DNA from: Hydnum rufescens UP504
Taxonomy: Eukaryota; Basidiomycota; Agaricomycetes; Cantharellales; Hydnaceae
NCBI GenBank assembly: GCA_014904985.1
Contig: MU129109.1
Location: 56,691-108,243, forward strand
Length of the DNA: 51,553 nt
Reading direction: 5' to 3'
Positions 26,142-37,293 of the stretch are shown here, piece by piece. The position numbers and the translations under genes were made by a program. Position 1 is the first letter of the stretch. Every line of letters starts with the position of its first letter. The notes beneath the pieces are model-generated. The model saw nothing but the letters and a program-made list of their open reading frames with translations, was not told where the DNA came from and made no database searches.

Positions 26142-26301
26142 TGACTCACCTTCCTTGCAACCACTTTATGAATGACTCACCTATCATGCAACCACTTTAT
26201 GAATGACTCACCTTTCTTGACAACCCTATTGTTCTCACATATGACTCACCTAGGAATGAGTCATATTCTTTAAACACAGCCACCTTCAGAAAGGTATAAA
26301 A
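26142..26301 (+). promoter_or_regulatory. TGACTCA cluster plus TATA box, left arm
   Basis: TGACTCA occurs at 26,142, 26,173, 26,214 and 26,242, and TGAGTCA at 26,257, within 122 bp. This heptamer is the core site of Gcn4/Cpc1 and AP-1-type bZIP factors. TATAAAA follows at 26,295, then a CT-rich stretch. The layout fits a promoter firing towards the loop and suggests starvation- or stress-responsive expression. Function is inferred. Confidence 0.6.
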
Positions 26302-27607
26302 GCTGGTAGATTTTCCTGTATCCCCCCATCTTCTCACTACTGGGATATACTACTGTCTACAAAATCTGCTTGCATCTGAAGAGAGTACTGATCTAAAGCC
26401 ATCTGGAGCTAAGTCATATACAAGGTTGAAGTCACTGGAAGCCCTCTATGCGAAATACTAAGCCAAGGATAGTTGCAGGACCTAAGGTTAGAGTTGCTGG
26501 ACATCCAAGGAAAGGTGAGTAATAACAAAGTCAAGTCAGAAGAAGAAAGAAACACATTGACACACTGAATCAAGCTTAAACTAGTCTAGTACCCTCTTTA
26601 GAATCCGCATTTTGACCAGGAGGACACAAATAGATACACACAAATAGCAGTAAACAGCTCAATACAACATGTATAAGCCTTTCACAAGCATCCCACAATA
26701 TATCATTGACTATAGCTAGTCCATACCATCGCCTTACCATCACTGAATACCATACACAACTTGTTAGAGAGTGATCAACCATCAGAGCAAACCAGCCATT
26801 GAATAAAAACAGAAATACAGTCTCCCATCTACACACTGGCTGAACCAGAGTTTGATTTGACAGTCATCGGAGCTCCCAATCCTTCTTCTATACCATGTAC
26901 CCCCAATTTCAATGCAGTATAGAAGAAGGGTTGGGAGCTCTGATGACTGTCAAATCAAAATCTGGTTTAGCCAGTGTGTAGATGGGAGACTGTATTTCTG
27001 TTGTTATTCGTTGGGTTGGTTTGCTTCAATGGTTGATCACACTCTGCAAGATGTGTATGGTGTTCAGTGGAGAATAGGATGGGATATGGAGTAGCTGTAG
27101 TCAATGATATATCATTTGGGATGCTTGTAGAAAGACTTATACATTGTGTAGGATGCTTGTGGAAAGGCTTATACATTGGGGATGCTTATAGAAAGGCTTA
27201 TATGTCATTCATGTTGTGTTGGTCTGTTTACTGATATTTGTGTATTCTTGTTTATGTTCTCCTGGTCAAAATGCGGATATCTGTGGGTTATAGACTGGTC
27301 AGTGCTTGGTTAGTTTTGTTAGTATGTTTCTTCCTTCTTTCTTCAAAACCTGATATGTATTTCATTATGCTTACTTTTCCTTGGATGTCCAGCAACTCTA
27401 ACCTTAGGTCCTGCAACTATCCTTGGCTTTAGTGATTCGCGTAGAGGGCTACCAGTGGCTTTGTCTCAACAACCTTGAAGATGACTTAGCTCCAGATGGC
27501 TTATAGATAGACTGTTCTTTTAGTGGCAAGCAGAAAAGTTGACAGTGGTTGACAGTGATGATTTCCAGAGAGGAGATGATTGTTGGGGATACAGGAAATC
27601 TACCAGC

Positions 27608-27737
27608 TTTTATACCTTTCTGAAGGTGGCTGTGTTTAAGAAATATGACTCCCCCATGGGTGAGTCATATGTGAGTCATAGGTGAGAACAAAAGAAAAAT
27701 AACAAGATGATGTCATAATGCAGTCATAGCTGAGTCA
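27608..27737 (-). promoter_or_regulatory. TGAGTCA cluster plus TATA box, right arm
   Basis: This is the mirror of the left-arm promoter: TATAAAA (minus strand) at 27,608-27,614 and TGAGTCA at 27,661, 27,672 and 27,731. A TGATGTCAT (ATF/CREB-like) also lies near 27,711. The intervening sequence has diverged from the left arm. Confidence 0.55.
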
Positions 27738-27933
27738 TGCATAAGAAGAACAAAAGGAATCATGAGGTGAAGTCATAGTGATGTCATTCATAAAGAGAAC
27801 AAAAGGAATCATGAGGAGGGGTGATGTCACCAATTTGCTGAGCATGTGGAATGCTTGGAGCATGTGGTCACTGACCATGTGGAGCATTCTGGAGGTGAAA
27901 TGAAAGGATACCTCCAGGCTTTGGAGATTAATA

Positions 27934-28011
27934 TGGGCATAGTCCAATGGTTAAGGTGTTTTGTTGCTGGTTGATAATGGGGACAAGTGCATGGGATGGG
28001 ATTCGATGCGG
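27934..28011 (+). repeat. tRNA-like segment, right arm
   Basis: This is the inverted partner of 25,941-26,014: TAGTCCAATGGTTAAGG as A box, TTGATAA loop and GGGATTCGATGC as B box. The segment is conserved between arms better than much of the surrounding DNA. Confidence 0.6.
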
Positions 28012-28570
28012 AAACAGCAGTTTGCATCTGTAATAGATGTTCTTGGTGTCATTCAATGCGGATTTTTAACAGCTTTCTGGGCGTGGTGGTTCTGAGCAGA
28101 TCCGATGTAAACTGACAAAGAAATTCATTTTTTACTGATAGGTGTTGATTCTGATAGTGATATCATTCTGTAGAGTTCAGTTTTGATCTGTTCTTCAAGT
28201 GCTCAGTACTGTTGGATGCAGATTTTGTTATATATTTCTAGGCGCAGTTGTTTTGAGGGGATTGGATGTGAACTGAGGGAGAAATTCATTTTTTACTGGA
28301 AATCCTGGATTTTGATAGTAAAATTGGCCTGGAGAGTGCAGTTTTGGTCCGTTCGACTTGTGTTTGGTACCGTTTGAAAGGTGTGAATCGTAGCTTTCTA
28401 AGTGTTATATGGGCGTACCTCTCTGATCAAAACTGACGAAGTTATAGAACAAATTCGATTTCTACACATAGCCGTAATTAATTTTGTAATTGGTCATGTG
28501 ATCATCCAAAGGCTGGGAGTGGTGTGATTTCGCATTTTCTGATATTGGATGTATTTATCTTCCACAGCAG

Positions 28571-28630
28571 CCACCTTCACAGCCTCCTATGACACCACAA
28601 TCATTCTCAAGTCAGTCTCCCACTCAAGGG
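28571..28630 (+). pseudogene. pogo copy C, second block (60 bp)
   Basis: A short coding island between the foldback and the MITE, reading PPSQPPMTPQSFSSQSPTQG. Its frame runs straight on into NPQMSNDETQ at 29,416 once the MITE and one TSD copy are removed. Confidence 0.8.
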
Positions 28631-29407
28631 TATGGATGCCTTTGGTCTGGTTTAAACCTTGGGAACCTGGGTTTAAACCTAAACCAGACCCAGGTCTGGT
28701 TCCATTGGGGTCAGGTTTCATTCAATTTTCCTCTGGTCTGGTTTAGGTTTTGCCCTTGCCCTGAATCCAAAACCTGGTTCAAACCCAGGTTTAAACCTGA
28801 ACCTGAAAGGTAGGGTGTACCTTCCAGTCTATGTACTTTCACCCTTATTTCTCCACATATTATCATTATCATCCTTCTATACATTCAATTCCAGAAGTAA
28901 ACCTAGCAATTTGCACACAGTACTGTAATTTCAGAGTCAAAAGTTGCATGACTCTGGAATCTAATGGGGTAATCTGTGCAGGTTACAAAGCACATGGCTC
29001 TGGGATCAAATCTGGAGATTTGCACAGGTTACTGTAACTCAGTCTAGGGTCACATAACACAATTTAGTTAGCTAGGTTCCATCCCCTGGAGATATGTAAG
29101 CAGAAAATTGATGTGAAGGAGGGGTGTGAATGAGATATGAATGGAAAATGGGATGCAAAGGAAGTGGTCAATGCAAAGACTCACAGAGAGAGTCCAGATA
29201 GTCTGTAGTACTTACTAAAATGTTTTGCTTCTCCTATATCTCAGGTTTCAGGTTTAAACCTGGTTTAAACCCAAACCAAACCACTCTGGAACCAAACCTC
29301 AGGTCAGGTTCAGGTTTTGCCCTCATGGGTGATTTCAGGTTCAGGTCTGGTTTAGGTTTTTCCCAAATTGGCAAAAACTGAACCAAAACCGAACCTAGGC
29401 GTCCCTA
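28631..29407. mobile_element. 777-bp hAT-type MITE
   Basis: Ends are TATGGATGCC and, inverted, TAGGGACGCC. The 8-bp duplication CTCAAGGG lies at 28,623-28,630 and 29,408-29,415. There is no coding capacity. Subterminal DNA on both sides is packed with AGGTTTAAACCT and AGGTTC/AGGTCTGG-type hexamers. Removal restores the pogo frame. Confidence 0.88.
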
Positions 29408-29917
29408 CTCAAGGGAATCCCCAAATGAGCAATGATGAAACTCAGGAATCACAATTACATGCACTGGATCCATTCCTGGACACACCAGCACACATGCAAA
29501 GCTTGGCGAGTCAGCTCTGCACTGCACTTTCAAGTTCCTCCATTGCATTCCTGCTATCTCCAACACACATCAGCACCACACCCCTGTTGCCACCTCCAAT
29601 CTTTCTGAAGCATGCCTACACTGCAGTAACCAAGACACCTGTCATGAGTTCTCTACCTCCAGAAACCAATGCACACTCACTGCTTACTGAGAATGAGAGC
29701 TTGAGGTTAGAGCTTAACACACTCAAGCATCAGTTCAAAGTGTTAGAAGAAACAATGAGGGATGGAACTGATGTGGTTAATGCACAACTCTTCCTCATGG
29801 TGGCCACAGTGGATTGCTCTCTGGAGCAGGTTGCACAGAAAGAGAAGAAAGAGAGTTAAAAAAGCCTTTTGGCTTCAAGGAGGGAAGCCAGTGGTGTTGA
29901 CCGATGAGGCTATGATT
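29408..29917 (+). pseudogene. pogo copy C, third block (C-terminal region)
   Basis: This block reads from NPQMSNDETQES through a Ser/Thr/Pro-rich linker and a helical stretch (ENESLRLELNTLKHQFKVLE). After a frame change near 29,860 it reaches GGKPVVLTDEAMI, where the Harbinger element begins. VVLTDE is a common C-terminal motif of fungal pogo transposases. The next codons, DAVAREEVQKL, are found inverted at 37,672. Confidence 0.82.
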
Positions 29918-30134
29918 AGGGGGTTTCACGCTGCAGGAATTTGGTGGGAATTTGGCAGGAATTGATGCTGGAATCAGGTGAGAATCAAGATGAGAATGTC
30001 AAATTCCAGAGTGAATTCTGGGTTGATTCCTGGCTCAGCTTGAAACCCCCCTTGTAAATACCAGCAGAAACTGTCCTAGAAGTGCAACAGAGAACCCTCT
30101 GAATCTTGTCACATGGATCTTCACAACATCCTCT

Positions 30135-31582
30135 ATGCCAGCACTGTTGCCTTGCGAGGCATTGATTGCAGATGTCTTCAGTCACATGGAGCATGTCTGC
30201 CACTGGTTTCCTCAGTCCTTCTTTCCTGCTGATGAGCCTGGAGCTGACTCATCATCCTCTATATCTGCTTTGTCGTCATCATTCTTTGACTCTTCCACTG
30301 ACTCAACTACATCTGCTGAAGACCATCTTTGTACCTACCTTGCATCTATGGATCGCATACATCAATTCCTCTCTGTAATATGGAACACCTGAGTCCTTTT
30401 TTCGAACAATACTGTCCCTAAAGTCAGACAGCTTGATCTCATCCTCAATTTCTACAAGCTTGAGCATACAGCTTGCTTTTGGAGGAACCTTCATGTGGCT
30501 CCAGATACCTTTGATGCCCTACTTGGTATGATTGAGGATCATGACAGCTTCCAGACCACAAATGATCTCCAACCCCAGCAGCAGCAAATCCCCATTTCCT
30601 CCCAACTTGCTATAACACTATATCGACTAGGGCATTTTGGGAATGCCGCCTCTGTAGAATCTATCACACAATGGGCTGGGTGTTCTGCCAGCACAGTTGT
30701 TGCATGTACACAATGCGTCTTTGGTGCTGTCACTTCATTACATGATACCATGATACGCAAACCCACTGCAGGGGAGAAGGAAGCAGCATGGAATTGGGTG
30801 GAGGAACAGTCATGCTCAGCATGGTGTGGTGGCTACTGTATGGTTGATGGGACATTAGTCCCATTGTCTGATAAACCAGGAATGCATGGTGAAGCCTATT
30901 TTGATCATAAGTCACACTACTTGCTCAGCCTCCAGGTACATCCTTCATATGGGGTGGTTTGATGACTTCAACTCATACTTTACCCAGGTTATAAACATGC
31001 CCAACCTACATATTATCGACTATGTTCTTGGTCCAACAGGTAGCATGCATGATGCCACAGCATTCAAGCTTTCTGATATGGCCAAGGACCCTACTGCCTG
31101 GTTCACCGATCACGAGCGGGTATGGGCAGACTCAGCATATGCTCTCCAGCCATGGTGTATTGTACCATATAAGAAACCACACTCACTTATCCAAAACAAC
31201 AAGACATTTAATTACTACCTCTTGAAGGTGTGCCATCAGCCATTAGCTTGTCCATAGCAGCTCGAGCATTCACCTCATTTTTTTTCAGATTCAGATTAAA
31301 TCTGAGCACACCATGGGGATGCTTAAAGGCTGCTTCTCTTCACTTCACAGCCTCCATCAACAAATCACTAGTGTGCGTGACCATCTCCTTGTGCTCAAGT
31401 GGGTGGAGATATGTCTGGTGTTACATAATGCAATCCTTGATATCGAGCAAGGTTGTGAAGACAAAGATGCTTTCACAGCATGTATGCTCCAAGAAGGTAT
31501 GACTGCGAATGGAGATGATGGGCATAACCCTGATGCCAAGGAGAATGTGCCTGCCCCCCACCGGGTCTCACCTGGAGAGTGA
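30135..31582 (+). pseudogene. PIF/Harbinger transposase (DDE_Tnp_4 type), outer element
   Basis: Coding blocks run 30,135-30,392, 30,400-30,945, 30,990-31,230 and 31,290-31,582. The DDE residues are visible: Asp in YCMVDGTLVPLSDKPG, Asp in VWADSAYALQPWCIVPYKKP and Glu in KSEHTMGMLKG. Between the first two lies GPTGSMHDATAFK. Two introns interrupt at about 30,933 and 31,228. One early stop (after VIWNT) and the CpG-poor sequence suggest decay. The acidic/Ser-rich N-terminus matches that of the inner element. Confidence 0.85.
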
Positions 31583-33019
31583 CAATGACATTGATTAAAG
31601 GGGGAACTATTTTATGCACTACATATTGAGTAGATAGTTGTGTAATAAACCTAACTACTGGCCCCCACTTGCCCATGGGAAACCAAATCCTCCTGAAGGC
31701 TCAACTCCCCTTTGAAGAGAGAGGAGGGCTTGAATCCAGGCAGACTCATACTCACGTTCCTCATGCCACCTATTATCCTCGCATACCTGTAACTTGCGCT
31801 GGAACTCAAGTTGGCAGATATCCCTATGTTCCTGTGCCTTCAACTCCTCCATATGCAACCTCTCCCTTGCCTCTATCTTGGCCAGCCTCATGCTTGCCTC
31901 CAATTCCTGCTTTATCTTGAATAACTCTTGATCACCTGCCTGGGATTTTTTGAACCGCTCTAAAGGAGTGAGCATGCGACATGATGTGGAGGTCTTCTTT
32001 GATGTCACCACATTTGGAGTCACAGGCTGAGACAAAGCTGATGTGGAACTGGCACCATCAGGTATAAGTGCCAGGGAAGGTGAGTGAGAATAGGATGCAG
32101 TTGAGGGGTTATGTGTGTGGGTATGAGTCAAAGATGGTGGCAGTGAGAGGAAATCCTAGGCCAAAAATCAGCATACTGCTTATGGTCCACCTCAGTGACT
32201 TACAATTTCCATATTTTCTTGTTCGTCTTCATGATCCAGCCCATCCCCAGCCAGCAAACCCCCACATCGACCTTCAGCCCCACATCCTGTTCACCAGCCA
32301 GTAATTCTTTAAACATGTCAGTGCACTGCTCAGCTGTCACACTAGCACTATTTATCACGTCAATTGGATTATAGTTTGGCAGATCCATCCAAAAAGCATG
32401 GAACTCATCCCACCATGGGAATGTCTTCTTAATTTCGGCTGATGTGCCTCAGAAAAATATAAATCCATGAGACTGTGGATGTACCTATTGCATTATGCAA
32501 TGGTGTACCTTCCTCGACATCCAAAGGTTTCACACCATGCCCAGTGGAGTTGAGGGTGGCCTTCAGGTCCTTGTACTCATTGCGTAGACTATGGTATTTT
32601 TGTTAGTGTACACTGCTGAGGGGGAGGATACAAACACACATTTTAAGACAAGAGCCCACAGACTTGGCAAACTCCTTTGGTTTCAATGCATACTTCTCCT
32701 TTTGCTCAGAGTCGTCCTCAAATATGTAGGCTGCAAGCTCCTGGTGGAGTATTGTTTTTGCCACCCCATTTTTAAGGACTGGCCAATCTTCCACCTTTGC
32801 CATTAGGGGGTTTCACGCAGCCCAAATATGGCTCAAATAGTTCCCAAATAAGCCCAAAATAACATTTCCAAATCTGATTTGGGGGCTTGGCAAAAAGTGA
32901 TTTGAGAGTGATTTGAAAACAGATTTGGAGCTACTTGAGCTCCAAATCTTGGTGTTCACAAATGCTGCAAGTCCACTATGTCCACTGTCCGGCAGTCTCC
33001 TTCCATACGTCTCTCCCAA

Positions 33020-34574
33020 ATGGCTCGACCAAAGCCCCATCCTGACCCCATGGCTCTCCCTGCTGTCTCTGCTGCCCAGCCGACAGCTAGATCCAAGCGT
33101 TCCATTAACCCTACTGCCAAGGGGAGTGCTACTAGTGCTCCTAAGAGCATCCCCTGGGCAAAGAATCCCGAGTGGACTGACCTCATCATCAATGCACTAA
33201 AAAATAATGAAAAACTTCGCCATGACCTCTTTGGCTCCACTCTGAAGAAGAAGAAGATAACTGGTTTGAAAATCTCAGGTGTCCCCAAGAGTGATCACCA
33301 TCTCGCGCTTGCTGAGGTGATCTTCAAGGACGACAAGGTCTTTGGTAGTGAATGGATTGCCAATCCAACTCGATTGGCAACATCAGTAAGCGGGCGCATG
33401 GATGCGTAAGTTCTCTATAAATATTTTGTATAGTCACTGTGAAATTTAATCATATCCTAAGCCTCAAGCGTGACTATAAGAAGTATCAGAGTGAACTTAA
33501 TGGAACTGGTGGTGGGGTTACCACTGAGCAGCGGGAGGATGACCCCGATGTTGCCAACCAAATCGGCAAGTGTCTGCTTTGCTCTTTGTTTTCTGTCTTC
33601 ACTAACACTCTGCTCTCAGTGGCGATAAACAAAGAATTCCCATGGTACGATGATCTCCACGCTATGTGGAGGGATAACCCTGCATACAATCCACTTGCGG
33701 TCACGAATGTCGAAACCAAGAGTAGTGCCGAGCATGTTGAAGAATTATCAGCAATTCTCCACAGAAAGACACATCAAGGCTCTCCCGCACATGAGGAAGA
33801 TGAAAAGGATGAAGACAACGAAAATGAAGATGATGAAACTGGAGGTATGGCCAAGAGTCAGAATGCCAACTAGTACTGATATGGACGTTAAAGGAGATCG
33901 GACATCGGTGGGGATGGGTATCAGCGTGAGTAACTCCAAGTGTCAGTGTAATTATTCCTTATACTGGCTGCCGATTAGGATGAGTATGAAGACATATTAG
34001 ATACACTGCCAATGTCTCTCTCTCATACAACCCCCCCTCTACCTGCACCGAAACCTCCCACTTTGATCAACAAGAAACGCAAGAGTTCCGGGCCCTTGCT
34101 GGAACTTCCACCAACTCCTAAGCACTCCAAACGTCCTCTGATATCATGGATCACTGGGATGAGGTGTCATGGCATGATGAAATCTCAGCAAAGGCTCGTG
34201 TTGATGCTGCGACAACAGTCAAGCTGGCTGAAATTGCTGCCAAGGCTAAGGACCGTCAGGCGGATCAGGAACTAAAGGAGTGTCGCGATCTGCGCAAGCT
34301 GGAAGTTGAGTGAGAGAAGCTAAAGATGAAGATGCAGCTGGAGATGATGCATATGCAACTGCAGATGTCGAGTGGCAGCCAGCAGGTACCCCCTTCCAAA
34401 CCACCACAACCACCAGCCCCCTCCCAATTTGACGGCTTCAGCAGTTCTTCCAACCATTCATTTCCAAATTCACCTGATGGTCGGTCATTTGGCTCCCCAT
34501 ATTTGTTACCAGAGAAGGACTTTTCATTTGATATCGGTGACCACACTGGATTTGACGAAAATAGTACATGCTAG
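33020..34574 (+). CDS. Harbinger accessory (Myb/MADF-like) protein, inner element
   Basis: The start at 33,020 gives MARPKPHPDPM. Exon 1 (to about 33,408) holds NPEWTDLIINALKNNEKLR, a helix-rich trihelix/MADF-like DNA-binding region. Introns at about 33,409, 33,570 and 33,925 lead to LKRDYKKYQSELNGTG, then EFPWYDDLHAMWRDNPAYNP, an acidic segment (EDEKDEDNENEDDE) and DEYEDILDTLP. The tail is Pro-rich and helical, with one TGA at about 34,312 before EKLKMKMQLEMMHMQ. The protein parallels the outer element's helper. Such helpers are thought to bind terminal repeats and bring the transposase to DNA. Confidence 0.75.
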
Positions 34575-34606
34575 GTATAGCCAAATGTACTTTTCCTTGT
34601 ATATGG

Positions 34607-36233
34607 TTACAAGTTTAAATACTGGAAGAGGGAAATATGGAGCTGGTGACGCTTTGCAACTCCTCTGGCATCTGGAAACTTCTCATCTGAGGTATACGAG
34701 TCCAATTGATCATCTCCAAGCCTCACACCCAGTTCTCCCTCAAGTCCTTCCTCTAATAACTCACGATTAAAAGGATCCATGCTATCAAAGCAACCCTCAA
34801 TTCCAAGGATGAGGTTGTGTAGGATCAAGCAAGAAACCACCCAGTATAGGGCAAGTTCGTGGTCACGATTGTCTTTGATTTGCTGACGGAGGCCTCGGAG
34901 CGATGAGAAGCGGCCCTTTAGGTATCCCATAGTATGTTCAGCCTTGATGCGGATCTGGAATCATGTCAGTATGCTTACATGGCAAGTTAAAAATCTGCAA
35001 CACACGCATGCCATATGATAGTTAAATTTTCGGTTTACTGGAATATGGTGCTCAGGTTTTCGATATGGGACAACACACCAGTTTCAGAGGGCATAGGCGG
35101 AGTCAGCCCAAACAAATTCGTTAGGTGCAAACCACACTTCAGGGTTTGAGGCAAGAGACGATTCAGCAAACACCGTTGAGTCGTGTGCACTGCCACAGTG
35201 CCCAGCTACATAGCCTATGATATGGCAGTCTGGCATATTAACAACCTAAGGATTTATGCATCAGAAAGGAGTGGCCAATAGAAGTAAAAGCACTCACTGT
35301 AACACTAAGCGAGTAGTTACTCTTTCGGTCATAGTACCCCTCACCACAAAGACTCGGCTTATCTGAGAGCAGTACAAGAGTCCCATCCACCATACAATAC
35401 CCATCACGCCATGCAGGACAGGATACTGCCTCAACCCACTGCTTTGCACACTCCTTCTCCTCTGCATTGGGCCGGTGTATAGCGAGGTCATGGCATGCCA
35501 TGACTGCTTGTATAACATGGCGAGTCGATACAACCACTGCCCCTGCACTACAGCCTGCCCATTGGGCGACTGATTCAACAGAAGCAGCATTTCCAAAATG
35601 CCCCAGATGAAAGAGTGTGATTGCAAGTTGTGACTCAACAGGGAATTGGTCGAGAGGGCCAGTTGCAATGAAGACAGGATCACCCTCAATTGTCCGAAGG
35701 AGGGCATCAAATGTAGAGGGACGGACTCGTAGGTTTCGCTGGAATTGCTTGTCACAGGTTTTTCAATACCATGTCAAGACCAAATCGAGTTGGCTGACTT
35801 TCGGAACAGGGCCATTCGAGAACAGGACACATGTCTCCACTAGGGCCATGAGAAACCGACGAAGCCGTGATAAAATATGAAGGGACACATCTGGATCCTC
35901 ATCTGTACTCAACAGGGCCATCCATGTGTGGGAAACATGACTACCAGCTGACAGTACAGATGATGAGCCAGACAGAGATGATGATGAGCCAGATGGAGAC
36001 AATGACAAGCCGGATGGAGACGACAATGATTTGGAAGAGGATGATGGGTCGGAGGATGATGATGATGATGAGTCAGATGAGGACGGCAACATAAAGGACG
36101 AATCTTCATCAACAGGGACCCAGAAGCTCTGCCAGACACATTGAGTATAGTCAAGGAGACTCTGGAGGAGACTCTGCCAAAGTGGTATGGCTGGCATATG
36201 CTTGTAAAGAGCGTGCGCTAGGAATTTGGACAT
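34607..36233 (-). CDS. PIF/Harbinger transposase, inner element
   Basis: Read leftward from MSKFLAHALYKHMPAIPLWQ. A long Ser/Pro-rich acidic stretch follows, then VPKVSQLDLVLTWY and the catalytic domain. The triad residues are visible: Asp in YCMVDGTLVLLSDKPS, Asp in FVWADSAYAL and Glu in KAEHTMGYLKGRFSSL. Introns fall near 35,296-35,245 and 34,967-34,935. A stop after VLTWY near 35,763 may be another intron or a lesion. The protein is clearly related to the outer transposase but distinct in sequence. The serine codons form a long repetitive tract at 35,960-36,090. Confidence 0.82.
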
Positions 36234-36663
36234 AACAGACTTGCAGCATTTGTGAACGGCAGGATTTGGGACTTCAAGACACTATTTGGACCTCAAGTAC
36301 CTCCAAATCTGTTTTCAAATTGCTCTCAAATCACTTTTTGAAAACTCCCAAATCAGATTTGGGAACTCCATTTTGGGCTTATTTGGGAACTATTTGGGCC
36401 ATATTTGGGCTGCATGAAACCCCTATTGTCACTGAGTCTGAGAAGAGGGCTATGCAAAATGGAGGGTCTTCAGTAAGTTTCTGGACCAGCAGCCATGTCC
36501 ATGCAGGCTTGGATTTCCAGGGCAAGGCAGATGCACAAGGCTTGGACAGAGGTGTTGCTGGTTGGACCATATCAGTGAGTTTCTTACCCCACTTAGCTTT
36601 TGGCTTGGCAGCACCATCACCATTGGAGCCGGTTTTGTTGTTGGTGACAGTAATGGTGGCCTT

Positions 36664-37293
36664 TGTCAGGGCCACACTGCGACAAGAGCACCGAACAAAT
36701 ATAAACACAGATAACTCTGACTAAGTCCGGTGTAAGTCTGGCTAAGTCCGGGAGAATCCGGGCAAGAATGAGATAACAAGGATAGGAGGGGATGGAGAGG
36801 CAGTCCAGCAGCCCAGAAGGGACTAGGCGGAAATGAGCACAGCAGTCCTTAAGCTCAAGGAGTCAACTGGAAAGTACTCGGACTGTAGTCCGGAGTAGAA
36901 GTGGAAATCCTGAGATTAACATTAAGGGAATAGGTACAGTGAGGCTAACCTGTAGTCTGGAGTAGAAGTGGAAATCCTGAGAGACCAAAGCTGAGTCTCT
37001 GGATGTCACCCAGACTACTTATACATAGTTCCTATACTACGGGGGATTGATCGCTTAATGAGAGGTGGTTACAGGGGGGCAGGCACAAGAGGGGGAGCGG
37101 GCAGGGGATGGGAAAGTGGAGGGAACAGGGACAGGGCCAGGGGTAAGTGTGTGGGAACCAGAAGTAAAGGAAATAAGGAAATGAAGGGGAAATGAAACAG
37201 AGACAGGGACAAATCAGAAACAGGCTGGAACCAAAACCAGAAACAACCCAGAAACAAATCCGGAATTAACTGGGAAACAGACAAACTCTGACA
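36664..37293 (-). repeat. solo LTR 1 (630 bp)
   Basis: TG...CA ends (TGTCAGAG...CCCTGACA, minus strand). The left flank is GCCTT (36,659-36,663) and the right flank is GATGC. The flanks do not match each other but match those of LTR 2 after inversion. It contains a ~70-bp internal direct repeat around CAGGATTTCCACTTCTACTC. It disrupts the Harbinger accessory gene after codon 9. Confidence 0.88.

Larger units (their letters stand above)
25380..28570. mobile_element. 3.2-kb foldback: inverted pair of 1.5-kb LTR-like arms
   Basis: The left arm (25,380-26,893) and right arm (26,917-28,570) are inverted copies with a 23-bp loop. Outer ends read TGTTGTGGAAGATA and TGCTGTGGAAGATA when viewed inward. 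Each arm has three diverged ~155-bp repeats starting near AATTTCTCCGTCAGTTTTGA, a tRNA-like segment, clustered TGACTCA motifs and a TATA box. This order (enhancer sites, TATA, CT-rich start region) resembles an LTR. It interrupts the pogo gene. I could not define the TSD. It is either a foldback transposon or two inverted solo LTRs. Confidence 0.75.
32805..36424. mobile_element. inner PIF/Harbinger element, 3.6 kb
   Basis: Terminal repeats of about 190 bp start AGGGGGTTTCACGCAGCCCA on the left and are mirrored on the right with an AGGGGTTTCATGCAGCCCA end. The TSD is ATT at 32,802-32,804 and 36,425-36,427. The element sits inside the accessory gene of the outer Harbinger, and its removal restores that reading frame. 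It keeps CpG sites and mostly open genes, so it is younger than its host. Confidence 0.9.
31655..36663 (-). pseudogene. Harbinger accessory (Myb/MADF-like) protein, outer element, split
   Basis: Read leftward from 36,663 (ATITVTNNKTG) through WTWLLVQKLTEDPPF to the inner Harbinger at 36,424, then from 32,804 (AKVEDWPVLKNGVAKTILHQ, which continues in frame). Next come MDLPNYNPIDVI at about 32,388 and a helical C-terminus ending near 31,655 (RFKKSQAGDQELFKIKQELE). The first codons, MAGSAGKCK, lie in the flipped segment at 37,937-37,960. Many Harbinger elements pair the transposase with a Myb-like DNA-binding helper. This one is cut by an LTR, an inversion and the inner Harbinger. Confidence 0.8.

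Noticed and set aside
29918..30055. Stand-alone 137-bp Harbinger MITE (ends AGGGGG...CCCCCCT)
   Set aside because: The right side lacks a matching ATT duplication, while the inverted end at 37,676 supplies one in frame with pogo; the inner CCCCCC string is taken as chance or subterminal.
35960..36094. Plus-strand Met/Asp-rich open frame (MMSQTEMMMSQ)
   Set aside because: Shadow of the serine-codon repeat of the inner Harbinger transposase on the minus strand.
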